Below are positions 22,729 to 35,003 of a DNA stretch of 64,000 nt, piece after piece (position 1 is the stretch's first letter; every line of letters begins with the position of its first letter). Source of the DNA: Lasiosphaeria ovina. Lineage: Eukaryota > Ascomycota > Sordariomycetes > Sordariales > Lasiosphaeriaceae. The notes beneath the pieces were generated by a model. The model did not search any database. It was not told the DNA's origin and saw nothing but the letters and a program-made list of their open reading frames with translations. Location of the stretch: assembly GCA_033439765.1 (NCBI GenBank), contig JAULSN010000005.1:1364001-1428000 (forward strand). Direction: 5' to 3'. A program made the translations under genes and the position numbers.

Positions 22729-22987
22729 CTGCCATTTCACAGGCGTCCATGGACATGATGGCCGTTATAATCGACCCGCTGCCGATGTCTTTGGAATCTA
22801 GTGTGCTGAATCGCTCGTCTTGGCCACTAAGATATTGGACGATCTTGTGACATAATTGGCATGTCTTGGCTGAGGCTTTCACACGAGTTATCTTGTCGAG
22901 ATCCCAATATATGTCTGCTAGTGGCTCTTCCCTAATTGGGCAGAGTTCAAGGATCCTCCAGCATGTGGTACATGACTCCGTCGTCAT
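22729..22987 (-). pseudogene. Orphan first exon of a HET-like gene
   Basis: From ATG 22987, 86 codons read MTTESCTTCWRILEL, then KTCQLCHKIVQYL, and end at a GTAAGG donor at 22728. The two CxxC-type motifs with a hydrophobic spacer resemble the N-terminus of many HET proteins; compare MSVCDLCQS...CRVCKIL of the intact gene at 46-48 kb. The expected HET core would lie downstream on the minus strand, but that DNA is AT-rich and then retroelement. I infer that the rest was lost by deletion or decay. An unrelated small protein is possible. Confidence 0.4.
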
Positions 22988-23643
22988 GACTTTGTCAGTA
23001 AACAACTGCTTGAATGCACAAAATAAAGAGGAATATTCCGTAACTAGTAACATGGTAATATTTATCACAATGGACGTCACGAAGGAAGATGCATTTTACA
23101 GATTTGTTTGTATATATTGAGTAGGGCAAGCCAGCTACAGGGAACCCACCGCCGGCAGGTTCCAGATTTATTGTATCCATGGGAGTTCGGTAATAAAATC
23201 AAGTAGGGGTAAAACTCGAGAGAAAGAGCAAAAGCCCGCATCGCATGCCCCAGCCATTGTCGTTCCATGTGTCGCCACACTTTGACATCCTCTCTGCTCC
23301 ATGTGTACCGCGTCTTCCTGAGCTCACTAGGAAAACCCTTCAGCGCAGACTGACATCATTCAATCATAATCCTGCCCACCTCTTTCTCTTAGACAGTTGA
23401 GAAGCGAAAGAGAAAAAGAAAAAAAAAAACGAAACACCCCGCCGTTTTGAGCCAACATTGATATCCAAGAGAGCCCCCTAGTGGAGTCTCACCCAACGCC
23501 TTAATGCCCAAGAGTAATATTCAGGGCTCTGACATATGCACATACGAAAAGAAGAGATCACTTGCCCAGAAAGGCAACTGTTGGTGGCCGACGTGATAGG
23601 AAAATGATAAACGAGAAAGAAATCAGGTATAAAGGAATCGATA
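22988..23643. other. Intergenic region
   Basis: About 650 bp between the HET-like exon and the 3' end of the bZIP gene. It contains a short purine run near 23400 and no coding signal. Confidence 0.4.
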
Positions 23644-25483
23644 TTATAGGCCAACCGTCAACAACTCTAACCTCGACATGACACTGTCGAGATTCGCGCT
23701 GATGCGTTGTACTCTTGCCATGGAAAAGGTGACAGTCACCTCGTCCTCAGTGGTGTTGACGAACTCGTACCGTGCAAACGCCTTCTCGAGCTCGATGCCA
23801 CCAAAGATGTCAACATCTGAGAAGCCCTCGGTGTCAAGCTCAACGGGTTTTATTGTCTCGGCGACGGGCGAGTCGTGGTAGAGAGCAAACATTGGGTCGT
23901 TCTCGAACTCCTCGTCCACCGGTGCCGGTGCCGGCGCTTGCTCCTTCTCGACAACAGCCGGGCGTTCGATGACGGGCATCTCAACCTTCTCCTCCTCGGC
24001 GTCAAACTGTTGACCGACAAAGTTGGTTGTCTTGCCCGAAAGCAGGGACGCGTCAATGGTCAGCTCCGGAGTCTCCAGGACAGTAAACACCTGCGGCTGG
24101 TACGTGAAGCCGTCCGAGTGATCCATGTTGAGCATGGAGAAGTCCATGGTCTGCTCAGGGATCATCACCAGGCCGATCTGCTGGTGTTGCATCTGTTGTT
24201 GGGCAGCGTACGGGTTGACATCCTTGGGCAGCGGGCGGGCCTCTTGCTGCTGCTGGGTTTGCTGTGGCTGCTGCTGCTGTTGCGGTTGTGCCTGAGGGGT
24301 CTGTTGGGGGTTGGAGCTGAGCTGGTCGAGGAAGTTGGAGAAGGACGACGACGATAGGAGCATCCGTGTCAGGTCTGACAGGCGCTTGTTCTCGTCCACC
24401 AATGCGCGGTTCTGGGCGCGCAGGTCTCCATTCTCGGTGACCTTGTTTGCAATCTCGGCCTCGAGTTGCGTAATGTATTCTATTGAGGCATGTTAGTAGG
24501 TTGATGCGCTAATTGACTTTCGTCTTGTGCTTACCTTTTCTTCTGGAGCGGAATGCGCGGGCCGACACCTTGTTTCTTAGCTGCCGGCGTTCCTTGCTGC
24601 TGAGCTTCTTGCCCTCTTCGCTTGCCAAGAGCTTCTCGTCCTCATCCATATCATCCTCGTCCTTCCTCATCCGGGGCAGATTCATCTGAGGCGAGCCCTG
24701 CGAGCCATCGGATTCGCCAGACTTCGCCCGCATCGAGTTGAGCAGCTGGGTGATCTTCTGCTCGACCAGCGGATCGTTGGGTTGCGACGACTTAGGCCTC
24801 TGGGGTTGCTTGGCGGGTTGCTGGCTCTGCATCCTCTGTCTCTGCCTTTGTTGTTGCTGGGCTTGAGCTTGGGCCTGGGCTTTGGCCGCGGCCTGCTGTT
24901 GATGCATGCCAGGCCAGAGACGACCGACGTTGCTGGTCTGGCTTGTTACGGCTGACGGCGACGGCAAGGTACCAGGCTCCTGTCCACCGATGGAGTTGGG
25001 GTTGACTGTCGGCTCGAAGAAGAAGTTGGGGTCCGACGACGGCGAATCATACTCCATGTCCATGTCGGGGGTGTTGGCCGAGTCCAGCGACGGGGCCGTG
25101 TTGAAGTCAAAGATCTCGTCCGTGTTACCCATACCTAAGTAGTCAATGCTGAAGTCCGTATATGCCGGGATCTGCGTGTTGTTTTGGTTGATGGCAAGAG
25201 TGCTCGCCAAGGCGCCGGGAACGATGCCTGTCTGTTGCTTGTAGAGGTCGTACTGATGGCTTGGACCGCTCAGCGGCTGGGTGGTGGACAGCAGCGACGT
25301 CGGGGCGGCCTCGGTCTTAACGGGCCGCGTGAATGGCGCTTTGCTCGAGCCGGTGGGCGAGAGCGATGGGGATTGATATGCGACGTTATCGTAGTCGGAG
25401 AAGTCGATGAGCGAGTCGACGAGCGAGTGGTCAATGAGGCCGGGCTGCGTGGCAGCCGGGCTCGTTGACATGGATCCCGACAT
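23644..25483 (-). CDS. bZIP transcription factor with glutamine-rich regions
   Basis: Exons 25483-24535 and 24479-23644 give 594 codons. The 55-bp intron has a CTACTAAC branch site and splits the basic region. The DNA-binding motif is KERRQLRNKVSARAFRSRRK (about residues 297-316), completed in exon 2 by EYITQLE. A zipper with regular leucines (ITQLEAEIANKV...LRAQNRAL...ENKRL) runs to about residue 345. Gln-rich tracts flank it at about residues 200-230 and 365-400; the N-terminal third is Ser/Pro/Asn-rich and acidic near DMDMEYDSPSSD. Such tracts commonly act as activation regions. The protein binds DNA as a dimer in the nucleus. The long spacer on its 5' side, over 5 kb, fits a regulatory gene with a complex promoter. 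Target genes cannot be told from sequence. An alternative start lies at 25471. Confidence 0.92.
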
Positions 25484-28400
25484 GCTTTCCCTCGTGGGAT
25501 CCCCTTCTCGATTGACGATCAGGCCGGTGCAAATGGCTTTTCAGTGTCGTCGGGTCTGCGTGCGTGCGTGCAATGTGCAATCGATGTTGATGAAAAACAG
25601 TGCGTTTGCTCGGACGGGGCGAGGAAATCGAGTTGAACGGAGGGAAGTGCTGGAGGAAGCGAGCCTGGGGGATTTTCAGTCTATGGGTGCCTGGAAAAGA
25701 CGGTGGTTTGGGTGTCGGAGCGCTTGGAACCCCGTGTCTTGACTGGGCCTTGTTGGGCGGGCCCCATGCAGGCTGACAGGGATCCGGTCGGTTGGAGGGG
25801 GGGGGACGCGTAATCCAATGCGAGGGCCACCGATCACCCAATTCTGCTTCCTCTTGGCTCCTCTGGCCCAAAGAGCCCGCAATCTGGAGCCAAAGCGACA
25901 ACTGGGCGACGCCCGGGCCAATCAACACCGTCCCTTGCGGGAAATAGCCTGTTCGCGGCGTTACGGCGCAATGGTTGCACTGGCGCGGGCTGTACTTTGT
26001 CGTGGCCCAGCAATCGCTGCGAACCCCAAGTACCCCGAGTACTTCCCGCGGCCTGGCCTGACAACCTCAGCGTATTTTCTCCCTGCGCCTGCGGCCTGAG
26101 GATGACGAAGCAGCTTCCTCTTTCGGGGAAGAAGCCCACGCCAGTGATGAAGGCGGTGATGAAAAGGCGCCTTGATGTCGCGGCCGTCTAGTGATTGCTG
26201 ACAACAGTTCGGCAGCGATACAGCGTCGTTGACGACTCTCGATCCCGACTTCTACAAGATCTTTGCACGGCGCCTTATTTTGCACAACTGTGCACTTGCA
26301 CTCACTGAGGGGGGACATCTGTCCACTTTGTGAGGGGTGCTGAGGAGTCTACGGGAATAGGGAATAACGCGCACATTTGGAATGTCGGTGCACTCGGTCA
26401 GAAGCCGATGGGTGGCCAGGGAATGTCTTGGACAGGAGGGAGGTCATCGGTACCTCATCGAGCTATGGATGGCTGCGGTCGGATAATGTACCGCTAGTGG
26501 GCTGGCGGTATTAGCTACTTTGCGCCAGAGATTGGGTGGTGCTGTTGGCTCTGACACAGCCTCAATTGGGGTGCAATGGCGAATGCGAGAGAGAGCGAGG
26601 GCGTTTGGAGGAGCTTGAAACCTGCCTCGAAGCCTGCTCCGTATCGCCGTGCTCTCGCCCAATAACACCCCAGCTGCAACGGATCACTATGAGATTCCAT
26701 CAACTGCCCCTTTCGCCGTGAATCCGATTGCACGATTCACCGGGCTTGTGGGGGTTAATTCATGCGACGGTTGTCTCTACTCCACAGTCGTCGAGCGCTT
26801 CTCAGCCCACGTTGAAACGAGCTCTCCGCCATGAGGCTTTGGGCAAGGAAGGGCTCGGTGCACTGCCCCGCAGCGCCGGCTTTAAGAGTCTAGCGGGAAC
26901 TTTGGCTACCTGCACAACGGAACAGAGTTTGGCGGCCAGCTAATAATAATGGGAGAGAATGGCCTCCAGCTTGTGCATCCAGGCGCGGCGAGGACGGAAT
27001 CCGGAAAGCAGCAGAAAAACATGGAGAGTGGCATGGCAGTGTCGGCGACAAGGACCGTTGGCTTTCCTATCCCATCGGCAGGCCGAGAAGACGGGCAACC
27101 TCCGGGATTCCAGTCATTGGACGAGTGCCCAGACAACGAACCGGCGAGTCGGGCATTGGAAAGACCCGCTGGTGGGGGCTCATCCACGGACGCGTCCGCA
27201 GTGGAATCTGAAATCCCCATCCAAATGAAATTCGACGCCCGTACCATCTGCCGCATGATCGCCCGAAACTTAGCGGTATGGATGCTCTGGGCTCCCAGGA
27301 TGAAGCTGCGAGCCTACGACGGGGATTGCAAAAATAGAACTGGACAAAGCTTAGGTGAGGTGGTTTCAGGCTTTCAGGGGCGCTGCTTGGGGTTCGAACC
27401 CACTGGCGAACCCCGCTAGGGACGCATGGAAGCGCCTTCCACAGTGGTGGAATCAGCATGGACCGTCCAATGTTTTGGGCCTCGCTCAGTGAGAGGCCTC
27501 CCGGCGGGCATCCGCCTTATACCTCGGGCAGAAAATGACGATTGAAATGCAAAGCCAGAGAGAGCTTCAGTCGCCGTCTAGTCTAGGCTCGAGTGATCGC
27601 CACAAGAGAGGCCTGTTGACTTTGATGCCGAGCTGATCTCCCTCGCAGGCGATCAAGGTTTGAACGGGCTGTTTTGCCCACCAAGCCTTGGCCAAGCATG
27701 TAACAGCAAGCAAGCCTCACAGGTCTAGCATTGCCCCCGATCACAAGATGACGATAACAGACACAGCCCTTGAACCCGTTCACTCCGTTCAGCTCCAAGA
27801 TCCCGTTCTGCATGCCTTCCCGCAGCTGGGAGAAAGAGCCGCAGCATTTTTGTCTGCTCCAGAACGGCGGGATTTGTTGATGATGCAGAAATCCGCCGCC
27901 GCATCCATGGAATACGGGTCTCTCGCTCCCTGTCCATGTGCTGCGCCCTCCAAGCGAGGCCTGGGCCAAACCTAAACCCAAAATTTGAAGCGGCACAGGG
28001 AAATTATTTCTCCCGTGTCCTCTTTCTTTTCTGGAAAACACGACTGGGGCCGCACGAATACATCCCTTGCACATATCAAGAACCACATTTCAAGCGGGAT
28101 GCACCACCATTTTACCCAAGAAACAATATCATGCTCTGTTCGGATTGTGTTCTCTAGTAACTTGTTTCCAGTTTTCAAATGCCTGTTGCTGTGTTGCCAA
28201 AGCAGGGAAACCAAGTTCGGCGCACTTGGGCTATGTGGCTGTGCACACTTGCATTTGCCACAGATCATGGCGATCACTGCCTTTCCGGGCTTGGGTGCGG
28301 TCCGACTTGGCGTGTGGCTGAACCAAAGGTGGCAACGTCGGCGGTCGGTGGTGCCGAGTCGCCGACATCTGTTGTGGAGCGCCCAGTTCCCGAGTCTTCT

Positions 28401-30747
28401 CTCTCCGGAGTTCCGGTTCTTGTTGGGTAGACACATCGAGAACTAACGTGGCTGCAGCGAGGTTCCGGCCACGATAATCTATACGACAAAATGTCAAATG
28501 TAGTCTCAAGTGTGTAGTAATCAACGGAAAACGAGCGTCGAAGAGGTCCCGATCCTTGTATCACAGCCTGACGGAGGATAATCAGAAACCGAGTTGCAAA
28601 GACTCTCGCTGAACCACGGAAACCTAGACGTCGCGCCCTGGATTTGGCGCTTAAAATAGCAGAACCAGAAATAACCTACCCCTTCCATATAAACGGTCCA
28701 AAGGCTCCTTCTAATCTGTGAACTTTGTGATTATGGTGAAAGAGGCTCAGTGTATGAGTTTAGAGAAGGACGGAGCTCATATTTAGTAAAGTACTTACTT
28801 TGTCAGAAGTTCCGCGGCGAAGGCTGAGCCAACTGTTCTGGCGATTTGTCTTAATATTTGCCCTTTCCCTATAACCTCCCAGTTGTAGTCCCCGCTCTTA
28901 CTGCTATTTCCTTCAACGTTCGCGTGCAAGGCATCAGACCTGGTACGGGTTTCAACTGCTCTTACGCTGCCTTCCTTCCACGTGTATCGCCATTTAGGTT
29001 GGCAAAGAAAGAGGTAATATTTTCTGAACAAGTAATACCCGCCGAAAGTCTGTTCCTCCAAAGAGACTTGCTGGGAAATCTTGAAAAGAGGATAAAAAAA
29101 CTGGCAGCGTTCAAGTAAATACACGTTGCCTATACGCGATCACAGGGCGACGAGTCGTCGCTAACCGTAGCCTCTATCCGCTTCAAAAGCAGTTCTATTT
29201 TTCGTTTCTTTTTTTCCAGGAATACGACAGCTGGGAGGAGCTGCAGGAAGCAATGCGAGCCAAAAAAGGACGGCGGAATCAACCTCGAGCTCAGACGTCT
29301 ACCAGCGATCGGAGGACCGGAAATCTGGCTCACACTCATAGTTCTGGAGACTAACAGCAACTTGACTAAGAAAAAGCCGGTAGCTCAACGAGCCACATTG
29401 ACAAAGACGGGACCTGCACCGCCTGAGAAAATACGCCCACTATTCTTGGAGACGGTTCCAGATTCAGAAAGCTCTGAGTGTGGCCGCAAGTTTGGCATTG
29501 CGAGACTTGGTAAGCTTTTGTCGATTAGATCTAGCAAGATTGCGGTATTCTTTTCCATCGATGGAAAAGAACGACATTGACGACACACAATCTCCCGACT
29601 GCAGATAGTGGAATACGTAACGACGTAGAAGTCTCCTTGTTGGTATAGACAGAATCCCAGAGATGTGGACAGCTGGTGCGAGATATTAAGTATCTCCTTG
29701 TCCTGTTTTTAAGCAAATGCCCAACCCGTCCAAGGACACGGGTGTCGTTCCTACGAGACGTCATGGAATTATTCCTCATTCCTTCCAGCCCTTTGGCAAC
29801 CAGTGCCTGGCCGATCGTTATGTTAGGTGTAAAGCTAAACAAGAGGGTTCTAGCCCATACAAACAGCTGATTAGCGCGTTAGTTGATGTAGTTGTGTAAG
29901 TTGGAGTGTTGATTAATCTACGGTTGTTGTATGTTTAAATGGGTAAGTCATAAATCTTTGGCATTTAATATTGAGTATTCGAATCACTCCAACATAATAC
30001 TTCTTAATTATTTAACCTAGGAATTGGAATGGAAACCACAGCCTTTTCACGGATAATATGGCTCAATAAGTAGTGGATAAGATCATCAAGGAGACGGCGC
30101 CGAGGGACGATCCTGTGCAACCAAACATTTGGTGCACTGTATACGTCCAGAGCGAAAACGTTGATCCTGCATGGTGTCTGTAAAGTTCGTGAGTCGGCTG
30201 GTATGAGTCTGGCCTCTGATGGTACTGGTTGATCGTTTGACTTCCTATTTTCTTTTGTCTACTCCAGGAGCGACTTCCGCAGTTGGATCTATCGCCTAAT
30301 TAGGTCAAATAGGTTATACAGCACCACGCACACACTAAAATGAAGACAAGCAAGCATCTGCAGCGGTACAGCAAAAAGTTAAAGAATTGAACGGCACCGA
30401 CAGTTATATGCTCAACGGATTCCAAATGTTTAGCTAGATACAGTACCACAATAGCAAATGGACACTTCAAAGACGCAGTTGGCGCAGATTTAGGATCATG
30501 TCCGGGGCCGGGTCGTCTGACTTTATGTCACCGTAGAAAATGCTCAATACTGGTCCATTCAGTGGGTGAATGATGATGGGTATGACCCATGTCTGTATTG
30601 CGATAAAATTGCACTAAAAAAGTCGCTCATCGGCAGAGACGGCCAACAAATATGCTGGGGATAACCCCCGTCCTCCTCCCTCCCTGCAAGTCTCTGCTTC
30701 CTACTCATACAATACTCATACAATCCTCTCTCACTGCCCACGGTCAA
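25484..30747. other. Long gene-poor region upstream of the bZIP gene
   Basis: About 5.3 kb with no gene I can support. It should contain the bZIP promoter and 5' leader. Several frames of 80-160 codons occur (for example about 26949-27419, plus) but show no motif. A palindrome, gggttcgaaccc, at about 27390 looks like a tRNA B box on both strands, but no tRNA folds around it. At 29220-29354 a T-rich acceptor precedes a short protein-like frame (see findings). From about 29.9 to 30.5 kb the DNA is AT-rich. Confidence 0.45.
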
Positions 30748-32221
30748 CTAGCCCCGAGAGGCAGCACGCGCAGCATGCGCAGCCCGACGCCGCTCCGCCG
30801 CCTCATCCTCGCAGACCGCACACCACGGATAGCAGAGGTCGCCCTCCTCGTAGCGGACGGTGAACTCGTCGTCCACGCCCTCCGCGCCATCACCGGCATG
30901 GAGCGGCGCATCTGCTCCCGTGGCGGCGGCTGCAGCGACTGCGACAGCGGGCTCGCCGTGCTCCATCTCCTCCTCCTCCTCCTCGTCATCTCCCTTCTCG
31001 CCCGCCTCAGGGGCATCACCAACAAAATCTCTTCGCTCTTCGGCCGAGCCGCCATCACCACGACCAGTTCCCGCGGCACCAAAGACACCCGGCGGCGAAA
31101 AGAGTCCACGCTGCTCGGCAGGGGGCGGGCCAGAAAAAGCGCCCGCAGCAGCACGACCACGAGCAGGGACCGAACCGCCACGACCCGCACTGGGCAAAAC
31201 GCCACCTCCTCCTCGTCCAGCTCCTCGTCCTCCGCTGCCCGGGAAGAAAAACGGCGCCGCGCGCGCATCCAGGCGACGGCCACGCTGCGACGACGACGAG
31301 CCACGCGTGCGACCGGCGGAAATGGTAGCGGCAACAGCACCGCGGACGGCAACAGGAGTGGTAGCAGCATCACCATCTCCAAAATATCCTCCGAAAAGTC
31401 CGATATCTCCACCAACAGGACCAGGGGCGGAGCCAAAACCAGGACCAGAACCGAGGCCAGGACCGGAACCGACGCCAGGGGCAGGCGACGAAGTCGACAT
31501 CAAGCCGCTGCCGAGGGGTGCAAAGGGGTGCCAATCCGAGCCATGGCCAATACCAGAAACAAAGCCAGGACCGAAACCAGGGCCGGACGCAGACGACGCA
31601 AAACCGCTGCCGAAAGGCTGGACGCGCCACGCAGGACCAGGCGGCGGACCGGCAGGCGGCGACGACGACTGCTGCTGCTGCGGCGGAGGCGGCGACGGCG
31701 ACGGCGAAAAGAAGCCGAGCGGCTGGCTGACTGCGCCCAATCTCATGCTGTCAGGGCGCGACGGGGGGCGGCGAAGCGTGGCGGCGGCGGCGGCAAAATA
31801 TCCCTGCTGCGGCAGGGCGTGGCGGTGGTAATTCTGATGCTGGCGGTGGCCAGCCGACGACGAAAAAGAGGTGTGCTGCTCGGGGGCAGCCGTCCAGCCG
31901 TGGTAGCTGACGTGGGCGATGGCCGGGTCGAGCGGCTCGGGGGCGAGGGCGACGGGGGCGGCGGCAGGGAGGTACGAGCGGTACGGGCGCAACATCGGCA
32001 CCCCGCGAGGCTGGTACTCTCGCCACCGCTGGTACCGGTACTGGGTCGGGCCGGAGGGGCGAAAACCCGAGCCGGGAGGGTAATACGCCGCCGCGTATCC
32101 ACCAAACGGCTGCTGGGGCGGCGGGAGGAAAGGGGCGCTGTGGCTGGGCGCCAGGAAGAGTTGGTACTGCCGCCGCCGCTGCTGCTGCTGCTGCCGGGCG
32201 TACTGCTGTTGCCGGGCGTAC

Positions 32222-32274
<53 letters not shown>

Positions 32275-32393
32275 AGAGGCAGCGTTTACGTAGCGGCGGC
32301 CACGGTGGCGTCTGGTCGTGCCGCCGCCTTCGGCCTCCTGCTGCTGTGCCCGGATGGGCGAGGACGAGCGAGACTCGCCGTCCGTGAACTGCT

Positions 32394-32428
<35 letters not shown>

Positions 32429-32689
32429 TGGGTTGGGGCGAACCCCATGCTGCTGGTTCTGTCCAGCTCGTCCATCTCCTGTCTCTGCTGCTGGCCTTCT
32501 GACCAGCTCCGAGCACGGCCCGGTACCGACTGCACGGGTCGGTAAAATGTCTGCTGGTTGGGTGATGAGTTGAGTGGTTAGCGCGCCGGATCCGACTTTT
32601 TTTTTGAAGGGAGCCGTGTGAAAGCTCTGGACTTGACCAACAGGGTCGGCGGTGGCGGCACACGTGGCCGAGTTCTGCGTCGGCTCCAT
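30748..32689 (-). CDS. Low-complexity protein with polyQ, polyA, PGFG and RGG tracts
   Basis: The main exon 32553-30748 encodes 601 residues. An exon 32689-32642 can be spliced to it in phase (GTTGGT donor, CAACCAG acceptor, CTAAC-like branch), giving 617 residues. If unspliced, the first ATG of the main frame is at 32475. From the N-terminus it has a polyalanine run, a run of about 18 Gln with more Gln/Arg, a Tyr/Pro-rich part (QYRYQRWREYQPRG), repeats of PGFG and GSGPG type (about 300-380), an Arg/Gly-rich part (GSGGRGAGRGGGG), a Glu block, and a compact C-terminus YEEGDLCYPWCAVCEDEA. The composition resembles RNA-binding, condensate-forming proteins. The minus strand is preferred because it has coherent repeats and a conserved-looking Cys end. 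No enzyme domain is seen. Confidence 0.65.
32230..32274 (-). repeat. CAG/CTG trinucleotide run (polyQ coding)
   Basis: Uninterrupted ctg triplets on the plus strand read as CAG (Gln) codons on the minus strand. Such pure runs expand and contract by slippage. Confidence 0.9.
32395..32426 (-). repeat. GGC/GCC trinucleotide run (polyAla coding)
   Basis: About ten perfect ggc triplets on the plus strand encode a polyalanine tract near the N-terminus of the low-complexity protein. Confidence 0.85.
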
Positions 32690-34339
32690 TCTGAAGTGTG
32701 ATGGGTTGGATGAGAGCTAAATATGGCCGTATTAGTATGAAAGCCGAGGGAGAAAAGCGTGGCGACGAAGAGGTTGGAAGTCTGAAGTTGGGAGTGGAAA
32801 AATGCGGCCGGCAGGAACTTAGGACTTAGAAACATGGGCTTTGTGATTTAGGCATGGTTGCGAATATCTTGAGAAAGCGAATCTTTGAGAAAAATGTGAA
32901 GAAAAGCTGAGTCTGTACTGTGCTTGCAGTGAGAGTTAGGTGGGCGGGTGGTTGGCTGGTTGGCTGAGAAAACGAAACAAAGCAAAAACTTCTCTATGAT
33001 CTTGATTGATCGCCCAAGAAGATTCTTGGTTGTTTCTCGTCCCTTCGAGGTAAAGGAAAGGAATTCGTGGTCGAGTTTATATAGATATATTTTCTATCTC
33101 CCCTGAGTGCGCAAACTCCCTTGCTATTGTCCTGCACCATTGTGAAACTTCTGAGCCTTCAGCGTGTGCCCGACTAGACATTTCTCCACCGAGTTATTGT
33201 GTCGTTCTATGCACAATGCTAAGAGCATAATAGGAACCAAACCGGTATCCACAACCTTGCCCTGCCGGTTTGCGCTGCCTGCCGGTTGCGCATCCTATTG
33301 TACTATCGCGTATAGTTCTACTGGTCACTTTGTGTTGACTTCATGTTCACCTAGCACGGTGTCGATCATTGTGCGAAACAATTATTGAAAAAGGCATATC
33401 AGTCACAACTGAACCGACAAAGGTCTTTCATTTGATTTATTGGTTTCTGGCCTGGATAGAAGTACGAAGATAGATCATGCTGGAGTGCAGGCGGCTGCTT
33501 GGCGAGCTTGACTTGCAACCCGAGCACCTTACCTCCTTGATTACAACTTCCATTGTTGACCAGGCAACCTCAGCAGCTATTGATTTCTCAGTGTGGGTAT
33601 CCCGTGACCTATTGTTCTTCCCTCTGGTTCTTTGGATGGTCGCCTTCTCCCTGGCTTTTTCGATGGTAGCCCCACAGTTCAATGTGTCGAATGCGGTCCC
33701 GCTCCTGGTAGTCAACGCGCCTCTTAGATCCCGAGCCTTTGAGAGGTGCAGGCATGTCTATCCGTCTGAAAGGGGGAAAATGCTGCATTTCGGCACTAGT
33801 ATCGCTTTCATACAAGGTACATGATGCCTGGTGGCCTGCAGCTTACTCATCGTATTACCAACACGGCTGCGTCGCCATGCTGTTGGTTACACAGTAGCGA
33901 GGTTGCCGTGGCTGGTTTAACACGCGGAATTTCTCTCTTGGTGACACAACATCGGTTTTAATAGTCATCGCCCAGAGATTGTGCCAGTGATAGGGCTAGA
34001 GACTGGAGGTGAAGGCGCGGATTTATTCGGACATAAAGCACGTCGTCTGCCTGTACGAAGTATACCGCGTGCTGTAGACAGTTTTGGGGGGTTTGGCGAG
34101 CTCAAAATTCGCAAAACCTCAACAAAAGCTCGCCTAGGTAGCCTATTGGGTAGATTATCCCGGCGGTGTTGGGGGGCCTTAGGGCTGGCCGCTTTCCCCT
34201 CTTTACCAGCAGAATTGCAAAGACATAACGCCGGCTGCCACTCCTACTCTGACGGTATTATTGGCCCGGTCTGCGCCACGCCAGACGTCAGACGCCAACA
34301 TCCGGAATTCCGCCCCTCGGCTTGTGCATATGTACAGTA
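32690..34339. other. Upstream region of the low-complexity gene
   Basis: About 1.6 kb. A TATA-like tttatatagatatat lies near 33076 but is not clearly placed for either neighbour. Overlapping frames on both strands at 33.4-33.8 kb have no recognisable domain. No RNA gene seen. Confidence 0.4.
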
Positions 34340-34619
34340 CAGTCAGACCTGCACATAACGATCCGGGCCACAACGATAATTTGAGCATAGCGTTAGGATT
34401 CCATTTCCTGACGAAATTTGTATGGGGATAACGATAAATCTGGCTTTTACGATTATCGTTAAAAATCCTGCTTTGTAACCCATATAAGGTGTATAACCAC
34501 TTTTGTCCTATTTTTGCTATGCACAGGCCACTTTTGACGAGGTGGGCCGGCCCCCTCTAGTTAACAGTTAACGATACAATTCAGCTAACATCGCCTATCG
34601 TTATGTGCAGGTCTGACTG
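34340..34619. mobile_element. MITE of pogo/Fot1 (Tc1-mariner) type, 280 bp
   Basis: The ends are perfect 23-bp terminal inverted repeats that begin CAGTCAGACCTGCACATAAC and continue GAT. TA lies immediately outside each end (34338-34339 and 34620-34621), as expected for a TA target-site duplication. The inside is AT-rich, carries several copies of acgata or its complement near both ends, and has no open frame. It is non-autonomous and would need a transposase from elsewhere in the genome. It lies about 400 bp upstream of the mpaB-like gene. Confidence 0.9.
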
Positions 34620-35003
34620 TACTTGCATTTGCTTTTTGCTTTTATGACGGCGAGCCTGTTGGCACTGGCTGTGATGAGCATGGGGGCCGCGCACTTGCTG
34701 CGAGTTTCCTGGTCCTCTCGTTGTCCCTTCCTGTCGCATTCCAGCCACCACCGTCGGTTGTAATTACGGAGTACAGTGTCCGTACATACAACCATGCCAA
34801 GTTCCTAATTCCGTTCCCGACGGCTGGCTTGGCTCGTACATACACACAACATGTCACTTTCCGAGGCCTGCAGCTTTCCGCGGAAGGAACCAAGCTGGAA
34901 TCCTCCATAAAACCCACGATCCCCCGCGGCGTGCTCTTGCCTGTCTCGCTCTCTGACCAAACCCCTCGGACTTTTCGCAGTCTACTACCCCGCAAATTAA
35001 AAA
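34620..35003 (+). promoter_or_regulatory. Promoter region of the mpaB-like gene
   Basis: About 380 bp between the MITE and the ATG at 35004. It holds a pyrimidine-rich leader with cctgtctcgctctctgacc near 34938. No clear TATA box. Confidence 0.35.

Noticed and set aside
26949..27419. Plus-strand frame of 156 codons
   Set aside because: ATG start and acceptable composition but no motif or neighbour support; it lies in the upstream region of the bZIP gene.
27380..27420. gggttcgaaccc as a tRNA B box
   Set aside because: The match is palindromic, and neither strand offers a matching acceptor stem, D arm or anticodon stem at the right distance.
30652..32502. Long open frame on the plus strand opposite the low-complexity gene
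   Set aside because: It is the antisense reading of GC-rich repeats, giving unnatural runs of Arg, Leu and Gly. The minus strand has coherent polyQ, PGFG and RGG blocks.
33437..33824. Overlapping frames on both strands
   Set aside because: Three frames are open at once and none has a domain or good splice ends.
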